A DNA stretch of 64,000 nt from Ottowia thiooxydans DSM 14619 (GCF_000422885.1 NZ_KE383942.1:313353-377352); one strand, 5' to 3'. Positions 42,799 through 53,695 are shown, numbered from the stretch's first letter. The notes: generated by a model from the sequence alone, not told the origin. A program made the numbers and translations.

Positions 42799-43995
42799 TT
42801 AGACCACTTTAGCAATCGACTCGCAAACGTAGCCGATATTCTTCTCGTTCAGCGCAGCCACGCACATGCGGCCAGTGTCCGTACCGTACACGCCGAATTC
42901 ATTGCGCAGGCGCACCATCTGGTCCTTGCTGAGGCCTGAATAGCTGAACATGCCCACTTGCGTGGTGATGAAGCTCATGTCTTGCTTCACGCCAGCGGCT
43001 TTCAGGCCTTCCACCAGCTTTTTGCGCATGGCCTTGATGCGAACGCGCATGCCGGCAAGCTCTTCTTCCCACTGAGCGCGCAGCTTGGGGTCTTCCAGAA
43101 CCATGGCCACCACCGCACCACCGTGTGTGGGTGGGTTGCTGTAGTTGGTGCGGATCATGATCTTGAGCTGAGACAGCACGCGATCAGCTTCTTCCTTGGT
43201 GTCACAAAGCACAGACAGGGCGCCCACGCGCTCGCCGTACAGGCTGAAGCTCTTGGAGAACGAGGTCGAGACAAAGAAGCTCAAACCAGCGGCCACGAAC
43301 TTGCCAACTACAGCGCCGTCTTCGGCAATGCCATCCGCAAAGCCTTGGTAGGCCATATCCAGGAAAGGCGTGAGGCCGCGCGACTTCACCACGGCGATCA
43401 CCTGATCCCACTGAGCGGGCGTGATGTCGTAGCCAGTAGGGTTGTGGCAGCAGGCATGCAGCACAGCAACCGTACCAGGTGCGGCAGCTTGCAGATCGGC
43501 CAGCATGCCCTCAAAGTTCAAGGCGCGGGTGGCACCGTCGTAATAGCGGTACGAATCCACCTCAAACCCGGCCTGCGTGAAGAGGGCGCGGTGGTTTTCC
43601 CAGCTGGGATCCGAGATGAGGACTTTGGCTTCGGGTTTCAGCTTGCGGATGAAATCAGCGCCAATCTTCAGGCCGCCTGTACCACCCAAGCCTTGCACGG
43701 TAGCAACGCGACCGGCTTTGAACGGCTCCGAATCGGCACCAAACACCAGCTTCTTCACTGCCGTGTCGTAAGCTGCAATGCCATCAATAGGCAAATAGCC
43801 ACGTGGCTTTGGTGTGTCCATCAGGGCCTTCTCGGCTGCTTGTACACATTGGAGCAAAGGCAGCTTGCCGTTCTCATCGAAATACACGCCTACGCCGAGG
43901 TTGACCTTATTAGGATTGCTGTCAGCGGCAAATTGCTCATTCAGACCCAGGATAGGGTCGCGAGGGGCCATTTCGACGGCGGAGAAAAGAGACAT
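42799..43995 (-). CDS. Aspartate/aromatic amino acid aminotransferase (class I)
   Basis: This 398-residue PLP enzyme starts at ATG 43995 (MSLFSAVEMAPRDPILGLNEQF); the longer frame reaches into the uvrB promoter area. The PLP lysine is in STSFSKSFSLYGERVGAL near residue 250, and the other family marks are VHACCHNPTGYDIT (near 185) and GRMCVAALNEKNIGYV (near 375). It transfers amino groups between aspartate, tyrosine or phenylalanine and 2-oxoglutarate. AspC-type or TyrB-type specificity cannot be separated by eye, so I give no symbol. It is divergent from uvrB. Confidence 0.88.
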   Translation of the reverse strand: MSLFSAVEMAPRDPILGLNEQFAADSNPNKVNLGVGVYFDENGKLPLLQCVQAAEKALMDTPKPRGYLPIDGIAAYDTAVKKLVFGADSEPFKAGRVATVQGLGGTGGLKIGADFIRKLKPEAKVLISDPSWENHRALFTQAGFEVDSYRYYDGATRALNFEGMLADLQAAAPGTVAVLHACCHNPTGYDITPAQWDQVIAVVKSRGLTPFLDMAYQGFADGIAEDGAVVGKFVAAGLSFFVSTSFSKSFSLYGERVGALSVLCDTKEEADRVLSQLKIMIRTNYSNPPTHGGAVVAMVLEDPKLRAQWEEELAGMRVRIKAMRKKLVEGLKAAGVKQDMSFITTQVGMFSYSGLSKDQMVRLRNEFGVYGTDTGRMCVAALNEKNIGYVCESIAKVV

Positions 43996-44283
43996 AGCGG
44001 AAAAGTCCTGTTGAATGCAAAGGCATCGAATCAGACGTGTCCAAACGCGGCAGGACCGCATGCGGTACGCTGGAGAGGGAAAAACCCTTGAATTTTAGCT
44101 AGTAGCCTGAAGGACTTGTCACAAAGGCTTGAAAATTGACTCCAGTGTTCATGGTTTTTACCGAGTTTGGCCTCACATACTGCTGCTAAAGCGCCAAGCT
44201 TGGCTGCAAAATGAGCCGTTGCAAGCCGCTCGTATCGGCGCTCCTTACCCACCAAGCTCCAGGCACCGCATTACTTCCAGAAT

Positions 44284-46368
44284 ATGACTTCTACCGTTGT
44301 GGCCGAAGTGCCAACCGAGGGCAAATTCCTGTCCTTCCCCGATTCGCCGTTTCAGCTTTTTCAGCCCTATCCGCCCGCTGGTGACCAACCCGCGGCCATT
44401 GATGCGCTGGTGGAAGGTGTGGAGTCGGGGGAGTCTTTCCAGACCTTGCTGGGCGTCACTGGTTCGGGCAAGACCTTCACCATGGCCAACGTCATTGCCC
44501 GGCTCGGGCGGCCCGCCATCGTGTTCGCACCGAACAAGACGCTCGCCGCACAGTTGTACAGCGAGTTCCGGGAGTTCTTCCCCAAGAATGCGGTTGAGTA
44601 TTTCGTCAGTTACTACGATTACTACCAACCAGAGGCCTATGTGCCTCAGCGCGATCTTTTCATTGAGAAAGACAGCGCCATCAACGAGCACATAGAGCAG
44701 ATGCGTCTTTCCGCCACCAAGAGTGTGCTGGAGCGGCGTGATGTGGTGATCGTGGCCACGGTGAGTGCCATCTACGGCATCGGCGCGCCGGAGGACTACC
44801 TCCAGATGCGGCTGATCCTCAAAGTGGGGGGCAAGCAGCCGCAGCGCGACACCATTGCTCAGTTGGTACGCATGCAGTACCAGCGCAATGACACTGATTT
44901 CACGCGCGGTTGCTTTCGCGTGCGCGGCGACACCATTGACGTTTTTCCGGCCGAACATAGCGAACTGGCCGTTCGCATTGAACTGTTCGACGATGAGGTG
45001 GAGAGCATCCAATTGTTTGACCCGCTCACTGGCCGGGTTCAGCAAAAGGTGCCGCGCTTTGTAATCTACCCCTCAAGCCATTACGTCACGCCGCGAGAGA
45101 AGACTCTCGCAGCCGTGGAAACCATCAAGGCTGAGCTGAATGAACGCCTGAAGTTCTTCGTTTCGGAGGGGAAGCTCCTGGAAGCTCAGAGGGTAGAGCA
45201 GCGCACACGCTTCGATCTCGAAATGCTGGCTGAACTAGGCCATTGCAAGGGCATTGAGAACTACACCCGCCATCTTTCAGGCGCTGCCCCCGGCGATCCG
45301 CCTGCGACGCTCACAGACTATTTGCCGCGTGACTCCCTCATGTTCCTCGATGAGAGCCACCAGATGATCGGGCAACTCAACGCCATGTACAACGGCGACC
45401 GTGCACGCAAAACTACGCTGGTTGAGTATGGTTTTCGCTTGCCGAGCGCCCTGGACAATCGTCCCTTGAAGTTCCTTGAGTTCGAGCAGCGCATGCGGCA
45501 AGTGATTTTTGTTTCCGCCACACCGGCTGATTACGAAAAGCAGCATGCCGGCCAAGTGGTTGAACAGGTGGTTCGCCCCACCGGCCTGATAGACCCTGAA
45601 GTGGAGGTTCGTCCCGCCACTCACCAGGTCGATGATGCGCTGCAGGAAATTCGCATTCGCTCCGAAAAGCGCGAGCGTGTACTGATCACCACGCTTACCA
45701 AGCGCATGGCGGAGCAACTCACGGAATACTTAAGTGAAAACGGCGTCAAGGTTCGTTACCTTCACAGCGACATAGATACCGTAGAGCGGGTTGAAATCAT
45801 CCGTGATCTGCGGCTGGGTGCGTTTGATGTTCTGGTGGGCATCAACTTGCTGCGCGAAGGCCTGGATATCCCGGAAGTTTCCTTGGTGGCTATCCTGGAT
45901 GCCGACAAGGAAGGCTTCCTCCGCGCGGAACGCTCTCTCATCCAGACCATTGGTCGCGCCGCACGGAACGTCAACGGCAAGGCCATTCTGTACGCAGACA
46001 GGATGACTGAATCGATGAAAAAGGCGATAGGTGAGACGGAGCGCAGAAGGCTAAAGCAGATAGCCCACAACCTGGAGCATGGCATTACGCCAAGAGGCAT
46101 CGTGAAAGAGGTTCGCGATCTGATCGATGGCGTTTACAGCGAGAAAAGCGGTAGAGACGCGGAGCGTCTAAATCACGGCTCTGCGACCTTCAAAGAGGAG
46201 GCTTTGTCCGAAAAAGACCTCGCCAAAGAAATCCGTCGCCTGGAAAAACTCATGATGGAGCATGCGCGCAACCTCGAGTTCGAGCAAGCTGCCCGCACTC
46301 GAGATCAACTAGCCAAACTCAAAAGCAGGATCTTTGGTGCTGCAGGGGAGGGGAGCGCTGCCGCTTGA
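44284..46368 (+). CDS. uvrB: Excinuclease ABC subunit UvrB
   Basis: This 694-residue repair helicase has Walker [17 protein letters not shown] near residue 55, [18 protein letters not shown] (beta-hairpin region that clamps damaged DNA), [10 protein letters not shown] (DESH motif) and helicase motif [31 protein letters not shown]. The C-terminal UVR motif is [26 protein letters not shown]. The length is normal. I looked for a LexA box in the 288-base gap upstream and did not see one, although uvrB is SOS-regulated in E. coli. Confidence 0.97.
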   Translation: MTSTVVAEVPTEGKFLSFPDSPFQLFQPYPPAGDQPAAIDALVEGVESGESFQTLLGVTGSGKTFTMANVIARLGRPAIVFAPNKTLAAQLYSEFREFFPKNAVEYFVSYYDYYQPEAYVPQRDLFIEKDSAINEHIEQMRLSATKSVLERRDVVIVATVSAIYGIGAPEDYLQMRLILKVGGKQPQRDTIAQLVRMQYQRNDTDFTRGCFRVRGDTIDVFPAEHSELAVRIELFDDEVESIQLFDPLTGRVQQKVPRFVIYPSSHYVTPREKTLAAVETIKAELNERLKFFVSEGKLLEAQRVEQRTRFDLEMLAELGHCKGIENYTRHLSGAAPGDPPATLTDYLPRDSLMFLDESHQMIGQLNAMYNGDRARKTTLVEYGFRLPSALDNRPLKFLEFEQRMRQVIFVSATPADYEKQHAGQVVEQVVRPTGLIDPEVEVRPATHQVDDALQEIRIRSEKRERVLITTLTKRMAEQLTEYLSENGVKVRYLHSDIDTVERVEIIRDLRLGAFDVLVGINLLREGLDIPEVSLVAILDADKEGFLRAERSLIQTIGRAARNVNGKAILYADRMTESMKKAIGETERRRLKQIAHNLEHGITPRGIVKEVRDLIDGVYSEKSGRDAERLNHGSATFKEEALSEKDLAKEIRRLEKLMMEHARNLEFEQAARTRDQLAKLKSRIFGAAGEGSAAA

Positions 46369-46380
46369 GTGAGGCCAGGG

Positions 46381-46396
46381 CAGGGCCGTAGCCCTG
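46381..46396. terminator. Short hairpin between uvrB and the BON-domain gene
   Basis: CAGGGC pairs with GCCCTG around CGTA in the 33-base gap between two convergent genes. There is no T-run; it is a weak or bidirectional terminator at best. Confidence 0.45.
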
Positions 46397-46401
46397 TTAG
46401 C

Positions 46402-46893
46402 TTAGCCCTTCACTTCCAGCATATTGCTCACGCTCTTCACGCCAGAGACGCCTTTTGCAATCGTTTCTGCGCGGTCCTTGGCTGCAGCATTAGGTGCAGG
46501 GCCTTTCAGCGAAACTACGCCATTGCTGGTGTCCACATTGATCTTGATCGCGCTCAGATCGGGATCTTTCATCAAGCCAGCTGAAACAGAAGCAGTAATT
46601 GCGGCATCTCCGGCAGCCTCTGCCATTCGTGAGCCAGCGGCGCTAGCATCCGCGCGCATCTCTGCTGTGCCCTCTTTGATCTGCTCGCCGGTGCGTGCTG
46701 CCGCCGCTCTTGCATCAGCGGCCGCTGCAGCTGCCTTGGCTTCCGCATCACGAGCCACATCCTCGGTTTTCGCAATAGCCGAGTCGACCTTCTGACCAGC
46801 GGTTCGCTCGTCGTTCTTGTTGCAAGCAACCAGACCGGTGGTTAGCGCCGCAGCGGCGGCCAAAAGCGTCAAACGTTGAATACTTGTTTTCAT
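46402..46893 (-). CDS. BON-domain lipoprotein
   Basis: This 163-residue protein starts at ATG 46893 with AAGGAG 9 bases upstream. It has a signal peptide and lipobox (LTTGLVAC, acylated Cys at residue 24). An alanine-rich helical stretch (AKTEDVARDAEAKAAAAAADARAAAARTGEQ) is followed by a BON domain (DAAITASVSAGLMKDPDLSAIKINVDTSNGVVSLKGPAPNAAAKDRAETIAKGVSGVKSVSNML). BON domains bind phospholipid or stabilise the envelope under osmotic stress (as in OsmY). It lies convergent with uvrB. Confidence 0.85.
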   Translation of the reverse strand: MKTSIQRLTLLAAAAALTTGLVACNKNDERTAGQKVDSAIAKTEDVARDAEAKAAAAAADARAAAARTGEQIKEGTAEMRADASAAGSRMAEAAGDAAITASVSAGLMKDPDLSAIKINVDTSNGVVSLKGPAPNAAAKDRAETIAKGVSGVKSVSNMLEVKG

Positions 46894-47233
46894 TTGAGGT
46901 TTCTCCTTCCAGATCCATGAGCTGAAGTGCCCACTGAGATGTAACTGTAGAGAGAGGTGCTCAACTGGGATGTCAGCTGTGGATGAAAGACCTGTAGGAG
47001 GAATCCAACTGCTCGAAATCTGCAGACCAGAATGAAACTCCACGTCCTTAAGCCAATTTTTTTGGCCTGTCAAGAGGGAGAATCAGTGTATACTTGATAA
47101 AAATACTCGGAAATAAATTGAACTAGACAGCTTGCCACGGTGTCAGTCAATTGGATTCAGCAGAGCCTAGTTTTGGCTCCCAGATGGGAAGTTTTCCCAT
47201 GAATGTTCAACCCACGCTATCGAGGAGTTTGTC
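46894..47233. other. 340-bp divergent region between the BON gene and iscR
   Basis: There is no gene in this stretch. It contains an IscR-site-like element at 47088-47114 and, further right, the iscR leader. The remainder is ordinary sequence. Confidence 0.6.
47088..47114 (+). promoter_or_regulatory. Probable type 1 IscR binding site upstream of iscR
   Basis: ACTTGATAAAAATACTCGGAAAT resembles the type 1 IscR site (half-sites TTGAC and TACTCGG spaced by AAAA), here with TTGAT and ACTCGG. It is about 120 bases before the iscR start. This would let holo-IscR repress the whole isc operon. Confidence 0.5.
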
Positions 47234-47770
47234 ATGCGCCTTACAACCAAGGGCCGATTCGCGGTAACCGCCATGATCGACCTTGCCTTGCGTCAGGATA
47301 ACGGTCCGGTGACGCTTGCCGCTATCAGCCAGAGGCAGCAGATTTCCCTGTCCTACCTGGAGCAGCTGTTTGGCAAGCTGCGCCGGCACGAATTGGTAGA
47401 GTCTACCAGGGGCCCAGGCGGCGGCTATTCGCTCGGGCGTAAAGCGGCTGACATCACCGTCGCTGACATTATCGTCTCAGTGGATGAACCCATCGATGCC
47501 ACCCACTGCGGCGGCAAAGAAAACTGTCATGGCGATGGTGGCCGCTGCATGACGCACGATCTGTGGACCTCCTTGAACGCTCGCATGGTCGAATTTCTTG
47601 ATTCGGTCACCCTGCAGAAGCTGGTCAATGACCAACTCGAAAAGGGCGTTGAAGTTGAGGACAAGCCAGCTACCAAGCGCGCCATCTCCAGCGCACCGGT
47701 GGTCAAGCCTATTCGCGTGAATGCGCCCAACTCGGTGTTCGCACTGGGTGGAATCTCCTCCAAGCTCTGA
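47234..47770 (+). CDS. iscR: Fe-S cluster-sensing transcriptional regulator IscR
   Basis: This 178-residue Rrf2-family protein has the winged helix [65 protein letters not shown]. The cluster ligands are seen as Cys residues in [18 protein letters not shown] (near 95-110). It represses its own operon when loaded with [2Fe-2S]. It is first of iscR-iscS-iscU-iscA-hscB-hscA-fdx. Confidence 0.95.
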   Translation: MRLTTKGRFAVTAMIDLALRQDNGPVTLAAISQRQQISLSYLEQLFGKLRRHELVESTRGPGGGYSLGRKAADITVADIIVSVDEPIDATHCGGKENCHGDGGRCMTHDLWTSLNARMVEFLDSVTLQKLVNDQLEKGVEVEDKPATKRAISSAPVVKPIRVNAPNSVFALGGISSKL

Positions 47771-47837
47771 GCATGTGCACCCCAGGGTGCACAGCAGCAG
47801 TTTCTAGATTTAACCTTCATAGCCAGTCAAGCCAGCC

Positions 47838-49058
47838 ATGAGCCAGACTCCTCACTTCCCAATCTACTTGGATTACGGCGCCACTACGCCAGTTGATCAA
47901 CGCGTGGTCGATGCCATGATTCCGTGGTTGCGCGAACACTTCGGTAACGCGGCCAGCCGCAGCCATGCCTGGGGCTGGGAAGCCGAAGCCGCGGTTGAAA
48001 AAGCCCGCGTCGATGTCGCAGATTTGATCGGTGCTGACCCACGTGAAATCGTGTGGACCTCCGGCGCCACTGAATCCACCAACCTCGCTTTGAAAGGTGC
48101 AGCGCACTTCTATAAAGGCAAGGGCAAGCACCTCATCACGCTCAAGACTGAGCACAAAGCCACTCTGGACACCATGCGTGAGCTGGAGCGCCAGGGCTTC
48201 GAGGTCACCTACCTCGATGTTCAGGAAGATGGCTTGCTGGATCTGGATAAATTCCGGGAAGCTCTGCGTCCTGACACCGTACTCGTCAGCGTCTTGTTCG
48301 TGAACAACGAAATCGGCGTCATTCAAGATATTGCCGCCATTGGCAATATCTGCCGTGAAAAAGGCGTGCTGCTGCACGTAGACGGCGCGCAGGCCACTGG
48401 CCGGGTCGACATCGATCTGAAAACACTCCCAGTGGATCTGATGAGCCTCACCGCCCACAAGACCTACGGCCCCAAAGGCATTGGAGCCCTGTACGTGCGC
48501 CGCAAGCCACGCGTGCGGCTGGAGGCGCAAATGCACGGTGGTGGCCATGAGCGCGGTATGCGCTCCGGAACACTGGCTACGCATCAGATCGTCGGCATGG
48601 GCGAAGCCTTCCGGATTGCCAAGGCGCAAATGAAGGAAGACAACGCTCACGCGGCTCGTCTGCAAAAGCGTCTGCTGGATGGCCTCAAAGACATTGAGCA
48701 AGTGTTCATCAACGGTAACCTGGAACGCCGTGTGCCCCAGAACCTGAACATGAGCTTCAACTTCGTTGAAGGCGAATCCTTGATCATGGGTATCAAAGGT
48801 TTGGCCGTGTCCAGTGGTTCGGCATGTACCTCTGCCTCGCTGGAGCCAAGCTACGTATTGCGCGCCCTGGGCCGCAGTGATGAATTGGCGCACTCCAGCT
48901 TGCGCATGACCATCGGTCGCTTCACTACAGAAGAAGAGATCGACTATGCGGTAGACACCATCCGCAAGAACGTCGCGAAACTTCGCGAACTAAGCCCCCT
49001 GTGGGAGATGTACCAAGACGGTGTAGACATCTCCACCATCCAGTGGGCAGCGCATTGA
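47838..49058 (+). CDS. iscS: Cysteine desulfurase IscS
   Basis: This 406-residue PLP enzyme provides sulphur for Fe-S clusters and tRNA thiolation. N-terminal [18 protein letters not shown] is conserved, the PLP lysine is in [13 protein letters not shown] (near 210), and the catalytic loop [21 protein letters not shown] (near 330) carries the active Cys. It transfers sulphur to IscU, the next gene. It is a complete, normal-length protein. Confidence 0.97.
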   Translation: MSQTPHFPIYLDYGATTPVDQRVVDAMIPWLREHFGNAASRSHAWGWEAEAAVEKARVDVADLIGADPREIVWTSGATESTNLALKGAAHFYKGKGKHLITLKTEHKATLDTMRELERQGFEVTYLDVQEDGLLDLDKFREALRPDTVLVSVLFVNNEIGVIQDIAAIGNICREKGVLLHVDGAQATGRVDIDLKTLPVDLMSLTAHKTYGPKGIGALYVRRKPRVRLEAQMHGGGHERGMRSGTLATHQIVGMGEAFRIAKAQMKEDNAHAARLQKRLLDGLKDIEQVFINGNLERRVPQNLNMSFNFVEGESLIMGIKGLAVSSGSACTSASLEPSYVLRALGRSDELAHSSLRMTIGRFTTEEEIDYAVDTIRKNVAKLRELSPLWEMYQDGVDISTIQWAAH

Positions 49059-49115
49059 TCAACGAACTCGGTGCTGGAAATCCAGTGCTGTCTGTTCAAC
49101 CAAGGAGATACGAAC

Positions 49116-49499
49116 ATGGCCTATTCTGAAAAAGTCATCGACCATTACGAAAACCCCCGCAACGTCGGCAGCTTTGACAAGGGCGACGACACCATCGGTA
49201 CCGGTATGGTCGGCGCGCCTGCTTGCGGCGACGTCATGAAGCTGCAGATCAAAGTCAATCCAGCCACTGGCATCATTGAAGATGCTCGCTTCAAGACCTA
49301 TGGTTGCGGTTCTGCCATTGCCAGCAGCTCGCTCGTCACTGAGTGGGTTAAGGGCAAAACGCTGGATCAGGCAGCTGAGCTCAAAAATAGCCAGATTGCT
49401 GAAGAACTGGCCTTGCCGCCAGTGAAGATCCACTGCTCCATCTTGGCTGAAGACGCCATCAAGGCAGCAGTCAACGACTACAAACAAAGGCACGCCTGA
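49116..49499 (+). CDS. iscU: Iron-sulphur cluster scaffold IscU
   Basis: This 127-residue protein starts at ATG 49116 with CAAGGAG upstream. The three conserved Cys are in PACGDV (residue 37), YGCGSAIASSS (63) and KIHCSI (106). The LPPVK motif (99-103) is the HscA docking site. It accepts sulphur from IscS and iron and passes [2Fe-2S] with HscA/HscB help. Confidence 0.97.
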   Translation: MAYSEKVIDHYENPRNVGSFDKGDDTIGTGMVGAPACGDVMKLQIKVNPATGIIEDARFKTYGCGSAIASSSLVTEWVKGKTLDQAAELKNSQIAEELALPPVKIHCSILAEDAIKAAVNDYKQRHA

Positions 49500-49581
49500 G
49501 CCATGCGCGCGCTGAATGCTCAGCCTTCAGCGCTCCCGCCGGAATAAGCCAAAGACTCTAAGCGAAAGCTACATACCCCAA

Positions 49582-49905
49582 ATGTCCGTTTCTCTTACCC
49601 AAGCCGCTGCGCGGCACGTAAACAAGTATCTCGCCAAGCGCGGCAAGGGCGTGGGCGTGCGGCTTGGTGTCAAAACCACCGGCTGCTCCGGCTTGGCCTA
49701 TAAGCTGGAGTACGTGGACGAAGTGGACACCGGGGATGTGCTGTTCGAAGAACATGGCATCAAGCTGATGATTGATCCCAAGAGCCTGGCATATATTGAC
49801 GGCACGGAACTCGACTACGTGCGTGAAGGCCTGAACGAAGGCTTCAGGTTCAACAACCCCAACGAACGCGACCGCTGCGGTTGCGGAGAATCGTTCCGCG
49901 TCTAG
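49582..49905 (+). CDS. iscA: Iron-sulphur carrier protein IscA
   Basis: This 107-residue protein starts at ATG 49582. The three A-type Cys are in [10 protein letters not shown] (near residue 35) and RCGCGESF (at 99 and 101). [30 protein letters not shown] is a typical IscA N-terminus. It carries Fe-S clusters to target proteins. It lies between iscU and hscB. Confidence 0.95.
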   Translation: MSVSLTQAAARHVNKYLAKRGKGVGVRLGVKTTGCSGLAYKLEYVDEVDTGDVLFEEHGIKLMIDPKSLAYIDGTELDYVREGLNEGFRFNNPNERDRCGCGESFRV

Positions 49906-50018
49906 CGCTCGTTACCTCTTGTCTTGAGGGCGGCACCAACAGGCTGAAACGGTTTTTCCGTGGTTGTTCTGCCCTGGCGGGGAAACCTCGTACAAGAGGA
50001 TGAAACTAACCCATCGCC

Positions 50019-50537
50019 ATGAATCTTCAGTCCACAGATTTTGAGCTCTTTGATGTGCCCCCGCGCTTCGCGCAGGATGCTGCACTGCTGGATGCGCGTT
50101 GGAAAGAACTTCAGCGGCAAGTGCACCCAGACAAGTTTGCCACCCAAGGTGCGGCAGCCCAGCGCGTCGCCATGCAGTGGTCAGCCCGTATCAATGAAGC
50201 CTATCGACGCTTGAAAAGCCCGCTCAAACGCGCGGCGTATCTGTGCGAACTCAATGGCGCGCCCATCCAGGCGGAAAACAACACCGCCATGCCTGCTGAG
50301 TTCCTCATGCAGCAAATGGAATTGCGCGAAGGCCTGGATGATGCCGGCACCCCTGAGGAACTTGAGCAGATCAGCCAACTGTCTGCATCCTTGTGGAGCC
50401 AGGCGTTGGTAAAGATTGAACGGCAAGCAGATATCGAGAATGACTGGCCCGCTGCCGCGCAAACCGTACGGGCACTGATGTTTCTCGAGAAGCTCGCCTC
50501 CGACGTCTCGCGCAAGCGTGAGACACTCGCCGCCTGA
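50019..50537 (+). CDS. hscB: Co-chaperone HscB
   Basis: This 172-residue J-domain protein has the HPD motif in QVHPDKFATQG (near residue 34), and the C-terminal domain RRLKSPLKRAAYLCELNGAPIQAENNTAMPAEFLMQQMELREGLDDA binds IscU. It recruits IscU to HscA. It is in the standard place between iscA and hscA. Confidence 0.95.
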   Translation: MNLQSTDFELFDVPPRFAQDAALLDARWKELQRQVHPDKFATQGAAAQRVAMQWSARINEAYRRLKSPLKRAAYLCELNGAPIQAENNTAMPAEFLMQQMELREGLDDAGTPEELEQISQLSASLWSQALVKIERQADIENDWPAAAQTVRALMFLEKLASDVSRKRETLAA

Positions 50538-50569
50538 GAATGGCTTTGCAAGATTTGTATTCGTAGAAC

Positions 50570-52432
50570 ATGGCGCTGCTTCAGATTTCCGAACCCGGTC
50601 AATCGCCCGATCCTCACCAACGGCGCATTGCAGTCGGTATTGACCTTGGCACCACGCATTCCCTGGTCGCCGCTGTCCGGCATGGTGCGGCCGAGTGCCT
50701 CCCAGACGACGATGGCCGTGTACTACTGCCCTCCGTTATTCGCTACCTGGCTGGCGGCCGCCGCCAGATTGGCTACGCTGCACTAGAGTCTGGTGCGGCA
50801 GAAGATGCCGAGAACACCATTCATTCCGCCAAGCGCTTCATGGGGCGCGCGCTGGCGGATATTGCGCAGGCTGAGAAGCTGCCGTACCGGTTCATCGACC
50901 AGCCGGGCATGCTCGCCATAGACACCGTACAGGGAAAGAAATCCCCGGTGGAGATCAGCGCTGAGATCCTGGCCACGCTGCGTCAGCGCGCTGAAGACAC
51001 CTTCGATGATGATCTTTACGGCGCCGTGATCACCGTACCGGCCTATTTTGATGACGCTCAGCGTCAAGCCACCAAAGATGCTGCGCAGTTGGCCGGCATC
51101 AATGTGCTGCGCCTCATCAATGAGCCCACTGCAGCCGCTATTGCCTATGGCCTGGATAACGCCAGCGAAGGCATCTATGCCATATTCGATCTGGGCGGCG
51201 GCACGTTTGATATTTCCATTCTTCGCCTGACACAAGGCGTATTTGAAGTCATCTCCACCGGCGGCGATTCCGCCTTGGGTGGTGACGACTACGACCGCGC
51301 CCTGGTGGATTGGGCGTTGCCGCAAATCAACGCGAACATGGATTCCCCTGAATCCAAGGCGGCGCTGAAAGCCGCAGCGCGTAGCGCCAAGGAAGCCTTG
51401 AGCGAAACAGAGGAAACGGTTTTCCGTGTAACTTCAGGAGCTCAAAGCTTTGAACTCCCGCTGACAAGGTCAGATTTTTATTCTGTCACCGCAGAGCTTT
51501 CCGCGCGCTGCATGACCGCCGTGCGCCGTGCCTTGCGCGACGCCGGGCTCTCGCCGCAAGAAGTGCAGGGTGTGGTCATGGTGGGCGGTTCTACCCGCAT
51601 GCCGCAGATCCAGCGTGCCGTGGCGGAGTTCTTTGGCAAGCCACCGCTCGTCAATTTGAACCCTGACGAAGTGGTCGCTCTTGGCGCTGCTATCCAAGCC
51701 AACCAATTAGCTGGTAATGACACCGCTGGTGAATTGCTGCTGCTTGATGTGATCCCGCTCTCGCTCGGTATTGAGACCATGGGCGGCTTGGTGGAGCGCA
51801 TCGTGCCGCGCAATCAGACCATTCCCGTCTCCATGGCTCAGGATTTCACCACCTACAAAGACGGCCAAACCGCATTGGCACTGCATGTGGTGCAAGGCGA
51901 GCGCGATCTTGTGCAAGATTGCCGCAGCCTGGCACGCTTTGAGCTTCGCGGCATTCCACCCATGGTAGCGGGCGCGGCCCGCATCCGCGTGACTTTCACC
52001 ATCGATGCCGATGGGCTTCTCAGCGTCAACGCCAAGGAGCAAGCGAGCGGCGTGGAGGCCAAGATTGATGTCAAGCCCACGTATGGCTTGAGCGACGAGC
52101 AAATCGCCACCATGCTGCAAGAAAGCTTCACCACCGCTGAAGCTGACATCAAAGCGCGCGCACTGGCCGAAGCCAAGCTCGATGCCGATCGCATGCTGCT
52201 GGCAACGCAAAGCGCGCTGGATGTAGATGGCGCACTGCTTGAGGCGTCAGAACGCGCCGCCATAGATGCACTCATGCTGTCACTGCGTGGTATTGCCGCC
52301 AACAGCACAGATGCTCAAACCATTGAAGACGCCACAGAGGCTCTTGCAAACGGCACAGAGGCTTTTGCCGCCGAACGCATGAACCACAGCATCCAGAAAG
52401 CGCTATCCGGCAAGCGGGTAGACGCGCTATAA
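50570..52432 (+). CDS. hscA: Fe-S assembly chaperone HscA
   Basis: This 620-residue Hsp70 has [23 protein letters not shown] near the N-terminus, [38 protein letters not shown] (ATPase core) and the substrate domain [18 protein letters not shown]. It lacks the acidic C-terminal tail of DnaK (24295-22352), which helps separate the two. It dislodges the cluster from IscU through the LPPVK site. It is co-directional with fdx, 14 bases later. Confidence 0.97.
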   Translation: MALLQISEPGQSPDPHQRRIAVGIDLGTTHSLVAAVRHGAAECLPDDDGRVLLPSVIRYLAGGRRQIGYAALESGAAEDAENTIHSAKRFMGRALADIAQAEKLPYRFIDQPGMLAIDTVQGKKSPVEISAEILATLRQRAEDTFDDDLYGAVITVPAYFDDAQRQATKDAAQLAGINVLRLINEPTAAAIAYGLDNASEGIYAIFDLGGGTFDISILRLTQGVFEVISTGGDSALGGDDYDRALVDWALPQINANMDSPESKAALKAAARSAKEALSETEETVFRVTSGAQSFELPLTRSDFYSVTAELSARCMTAVRRALRDAGLSPQEVQGVVMVGGSTRMPQIQRAVAEFFGKPPLVNLNPDEVVALGAAIQANQLAGNDTAGELLLLDVIPLSLGIETMGGLVERIVPRNQTIPVSMAQDFTTYKDGQTALALHVVQGERDLVQDCRSLARFELRGIPPMVAGAARIRVTFTIDADGLLSVNAKEQASGVEAKIDVKPTYGLSDEQIATMLQESFTTAEADIKARALAEAKLDADRMLLATQSALDVDGALLEASERAAIDALMLSLRGIAANSTDAQTIEDATEALANGTEAFAAERMNHSIQKALSGKRVDAL

Positions 52433-52446
52433 AAATCTAATTTCCC

Positions 52447-52785
52447 ATGCCCGTTATCAAGATCCTCCCGCACCCCGAGTACGCACCTCAAGGCACTGAG
52501 ATTCAGGCCACGCCGGGTCACTCCATTTGTGAACTCTTGCTCGAGAACAATATTGCGATCGAGCACGCCTGTGACATGAGCTGCGCCTGCACCACCTGCC
52601 ACGTGATCGTGCGCCAGGGTATTGAGTCGCTCAATGAGGCTGAGGAAGAGGAAGAAGATTTGCTGGATCGTGCCTGGGGCCTGGAGCCGCAGTCGCGCTT
52701 GTCGTGCCAGACCATCGTGGCGCAAAAAGATCTGACAATAGAGATTCCGCGCTACACCATCAACCACGCCAAAGAGAACCACTGA
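52447..52785 (+). CDS. fdx: 2Fe-2S ferredoxin (isc type)
   Basis: This 112-residue protein has three Cys ligands in CDMSCACTTC (near residues 42-51) and a fourth in RLSCQT (near 87), the adrenodoxin-type arrangement. It gives electrons for IscS sulphur release and cluster coupling. It is the last gene of the isc operon, and the stop lies 4 bases before dnaQ. Confidence 0.96.
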   Translation: MPVIKILPHPEYAPQGTEIQATPGHSICELLLENNIAIEHACDMSCACTTCHVIVRQGIESLNEAEEEEEDLLDRAWGLEPQSRLSCQTIVAQKDLTIEIPRYTINHAKENH

Positions 52786-52789
52786 GCCT

Positions 52790-53527
52790 ATGTCCCGTCA
52801 GATCGTCCTGGACACAGAAACCACTGGCCTTTCTGCTGAAGGCGGCGACCGCATCATTGAGATCGGTTGCGTTGAATTGGTGGCGCGCAAGCTCACTGGC
52901 AACAATCTTCACTTCTATCTGAACCCTGAGCGCGACAGCCATGAAGACGCGCTCAAGGTGCACGGTATCAGCAACGAGTTTCTGCGCGACAAGCCAAAAT
53001 TTGCTGAAGTAGCCCATGAAATAGTGGCCTACCTGAAAGGCGCCGAAGTCATCATTCACAACGCGGCGTTCGACGTCGGATTTCTGAACAAGGAGTTCGA
53101 ACGCGTGGGGCTACCCGGTATGGATGTCCATGTAGACCTGGTGACCGACACGCTGGCCATGGCCAAGCAGTTGTACCCCGGTAAGCGCAATAGCCTGGAT
53201 TCCTTGTGCGACCGCTTGGGCGTAGACAACTCCGGCCGTACGCTTCACGGCGCTTTGCTGGATGCCGAACTGCTGGCAGATGTCTACATCAATCTCACGC
53301 GCGGACAAGATGCGCTGCTGATTGATCTGGGCAATGTGGGCGAAGATGAAGCCAGCGGCACGCCGCGCATGGATCTCTCCGGCTTTGTATTACCAGTTCT
53401 TGCAGCAAACCCGCAAGAACTCGCTGCCCATGACGGCATGCTCACGCAGCTAGACAAGGCCAGCGGTGGAAAAACAGTATGGCGGAAGGCCGAGCCTGCG
53501 CAAAACGCCGAATCAGCTGTGGCATAA
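52790..53527 (+). CDS. dnaQ: DNA polymerase III epsilon subunit DnaQ (proofreading exonuclease)
   Basis: This 245-residue protein has Exo I QIVLDTETTGLSAEGGDRIIEIG, Exo II EVIIHNAAFDVGFLNKEF and Exo III RTLHGALLDAELLADVYINL, all with catalytic acids. The C-terminus is the alpha-subunit tether. It removes mispaired nucleotides. It is directly after fdx and may be read with the isc operon, followed by tRNA-Val. Confidence 0.93.
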   Translation: MSRQIVLDTETTGLSAEGGDRIIEIGCVELVARKLTGNNLHFYLNPERDSHEDALKVHGISNEFLRDKPKFAEVAHEIVAYLKGAEVIIHNAAFDVGFLNKEFERVGLPGMDVHVDLVTDTLAMAKQLYPGKRNSLDSLCDRLGVDNSGRTLHGALLDAELLADVYINLTRGQDALLIDLGNVGEDEASGTPRMDLSGFVLPVLAANPQELAAHDGMLTQLDKASGGKTVWRKAEPAQNAESAVA

Positions 53528-53570
53528 TCCCATCTTTCAGGTTTAAGCGAAAAGCTTGAACTCCGAAATC

Positions 53571-53645
53571 GGGTGATTAGCTCAGCGGTAGAGCACTGCC
53601 TTCACACGGCAGGGGTCGCAGGTTCAAACCCTGCATCACCCACCA
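53571..53645 (+). tRNA. tRNA-Val (CAC), probable attachment site of the downstream element
   Basis: A 75-base cloverleaf is present: acceptor GGGTGAT with ATCACCC, anticodon stem CTGCC/GGCAG, loop TTCACAC giving anticodon CAC, and T-loop GGTTCAAACC, with encoded CCA at 53643-53645. It is intact. An integrase-bearing element starts just downstream, so the 3' part of the tRNA probably holds the core attachment sequence; the second copy should lie right of the window. Confidence 0.93.
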
Positions 53646-53663
53646 AAAATACTCAATAAAACC

Positions 53664-53695
53664 AAGGACTTAGCAGAAATGCCGAGTCCTTTTTT
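53664..53695 (+). terminator. Terminator after tRNA-Val
   Basis: AAGGACT (53664-53670) pairs with AGTCCTT (53685-53691), followed by T's. It is a classical Rho-independent terminator for the tRNA transcript. It lies inside, or at, the left end of the integrated element. Confidence 0.75.

Noticed and set aside
42958-44091. Open frame of more than 370 codons on the plus strand opposite the aminotransferase
   Set aside because: Antisense shadow; the minus-strand gene has the PLP motif and full family length.
44062-44283. LexA box before uvrB, expected from E. coli
   Set aside because: No CTGT-N8-ACAG pattern was found in the gap.
47817-48893. Open frame on the minus strand opposite iscS
   Set aside because: IscS is complete on the plus strand within the isc operon; the antisense frame has no motif or start signal.
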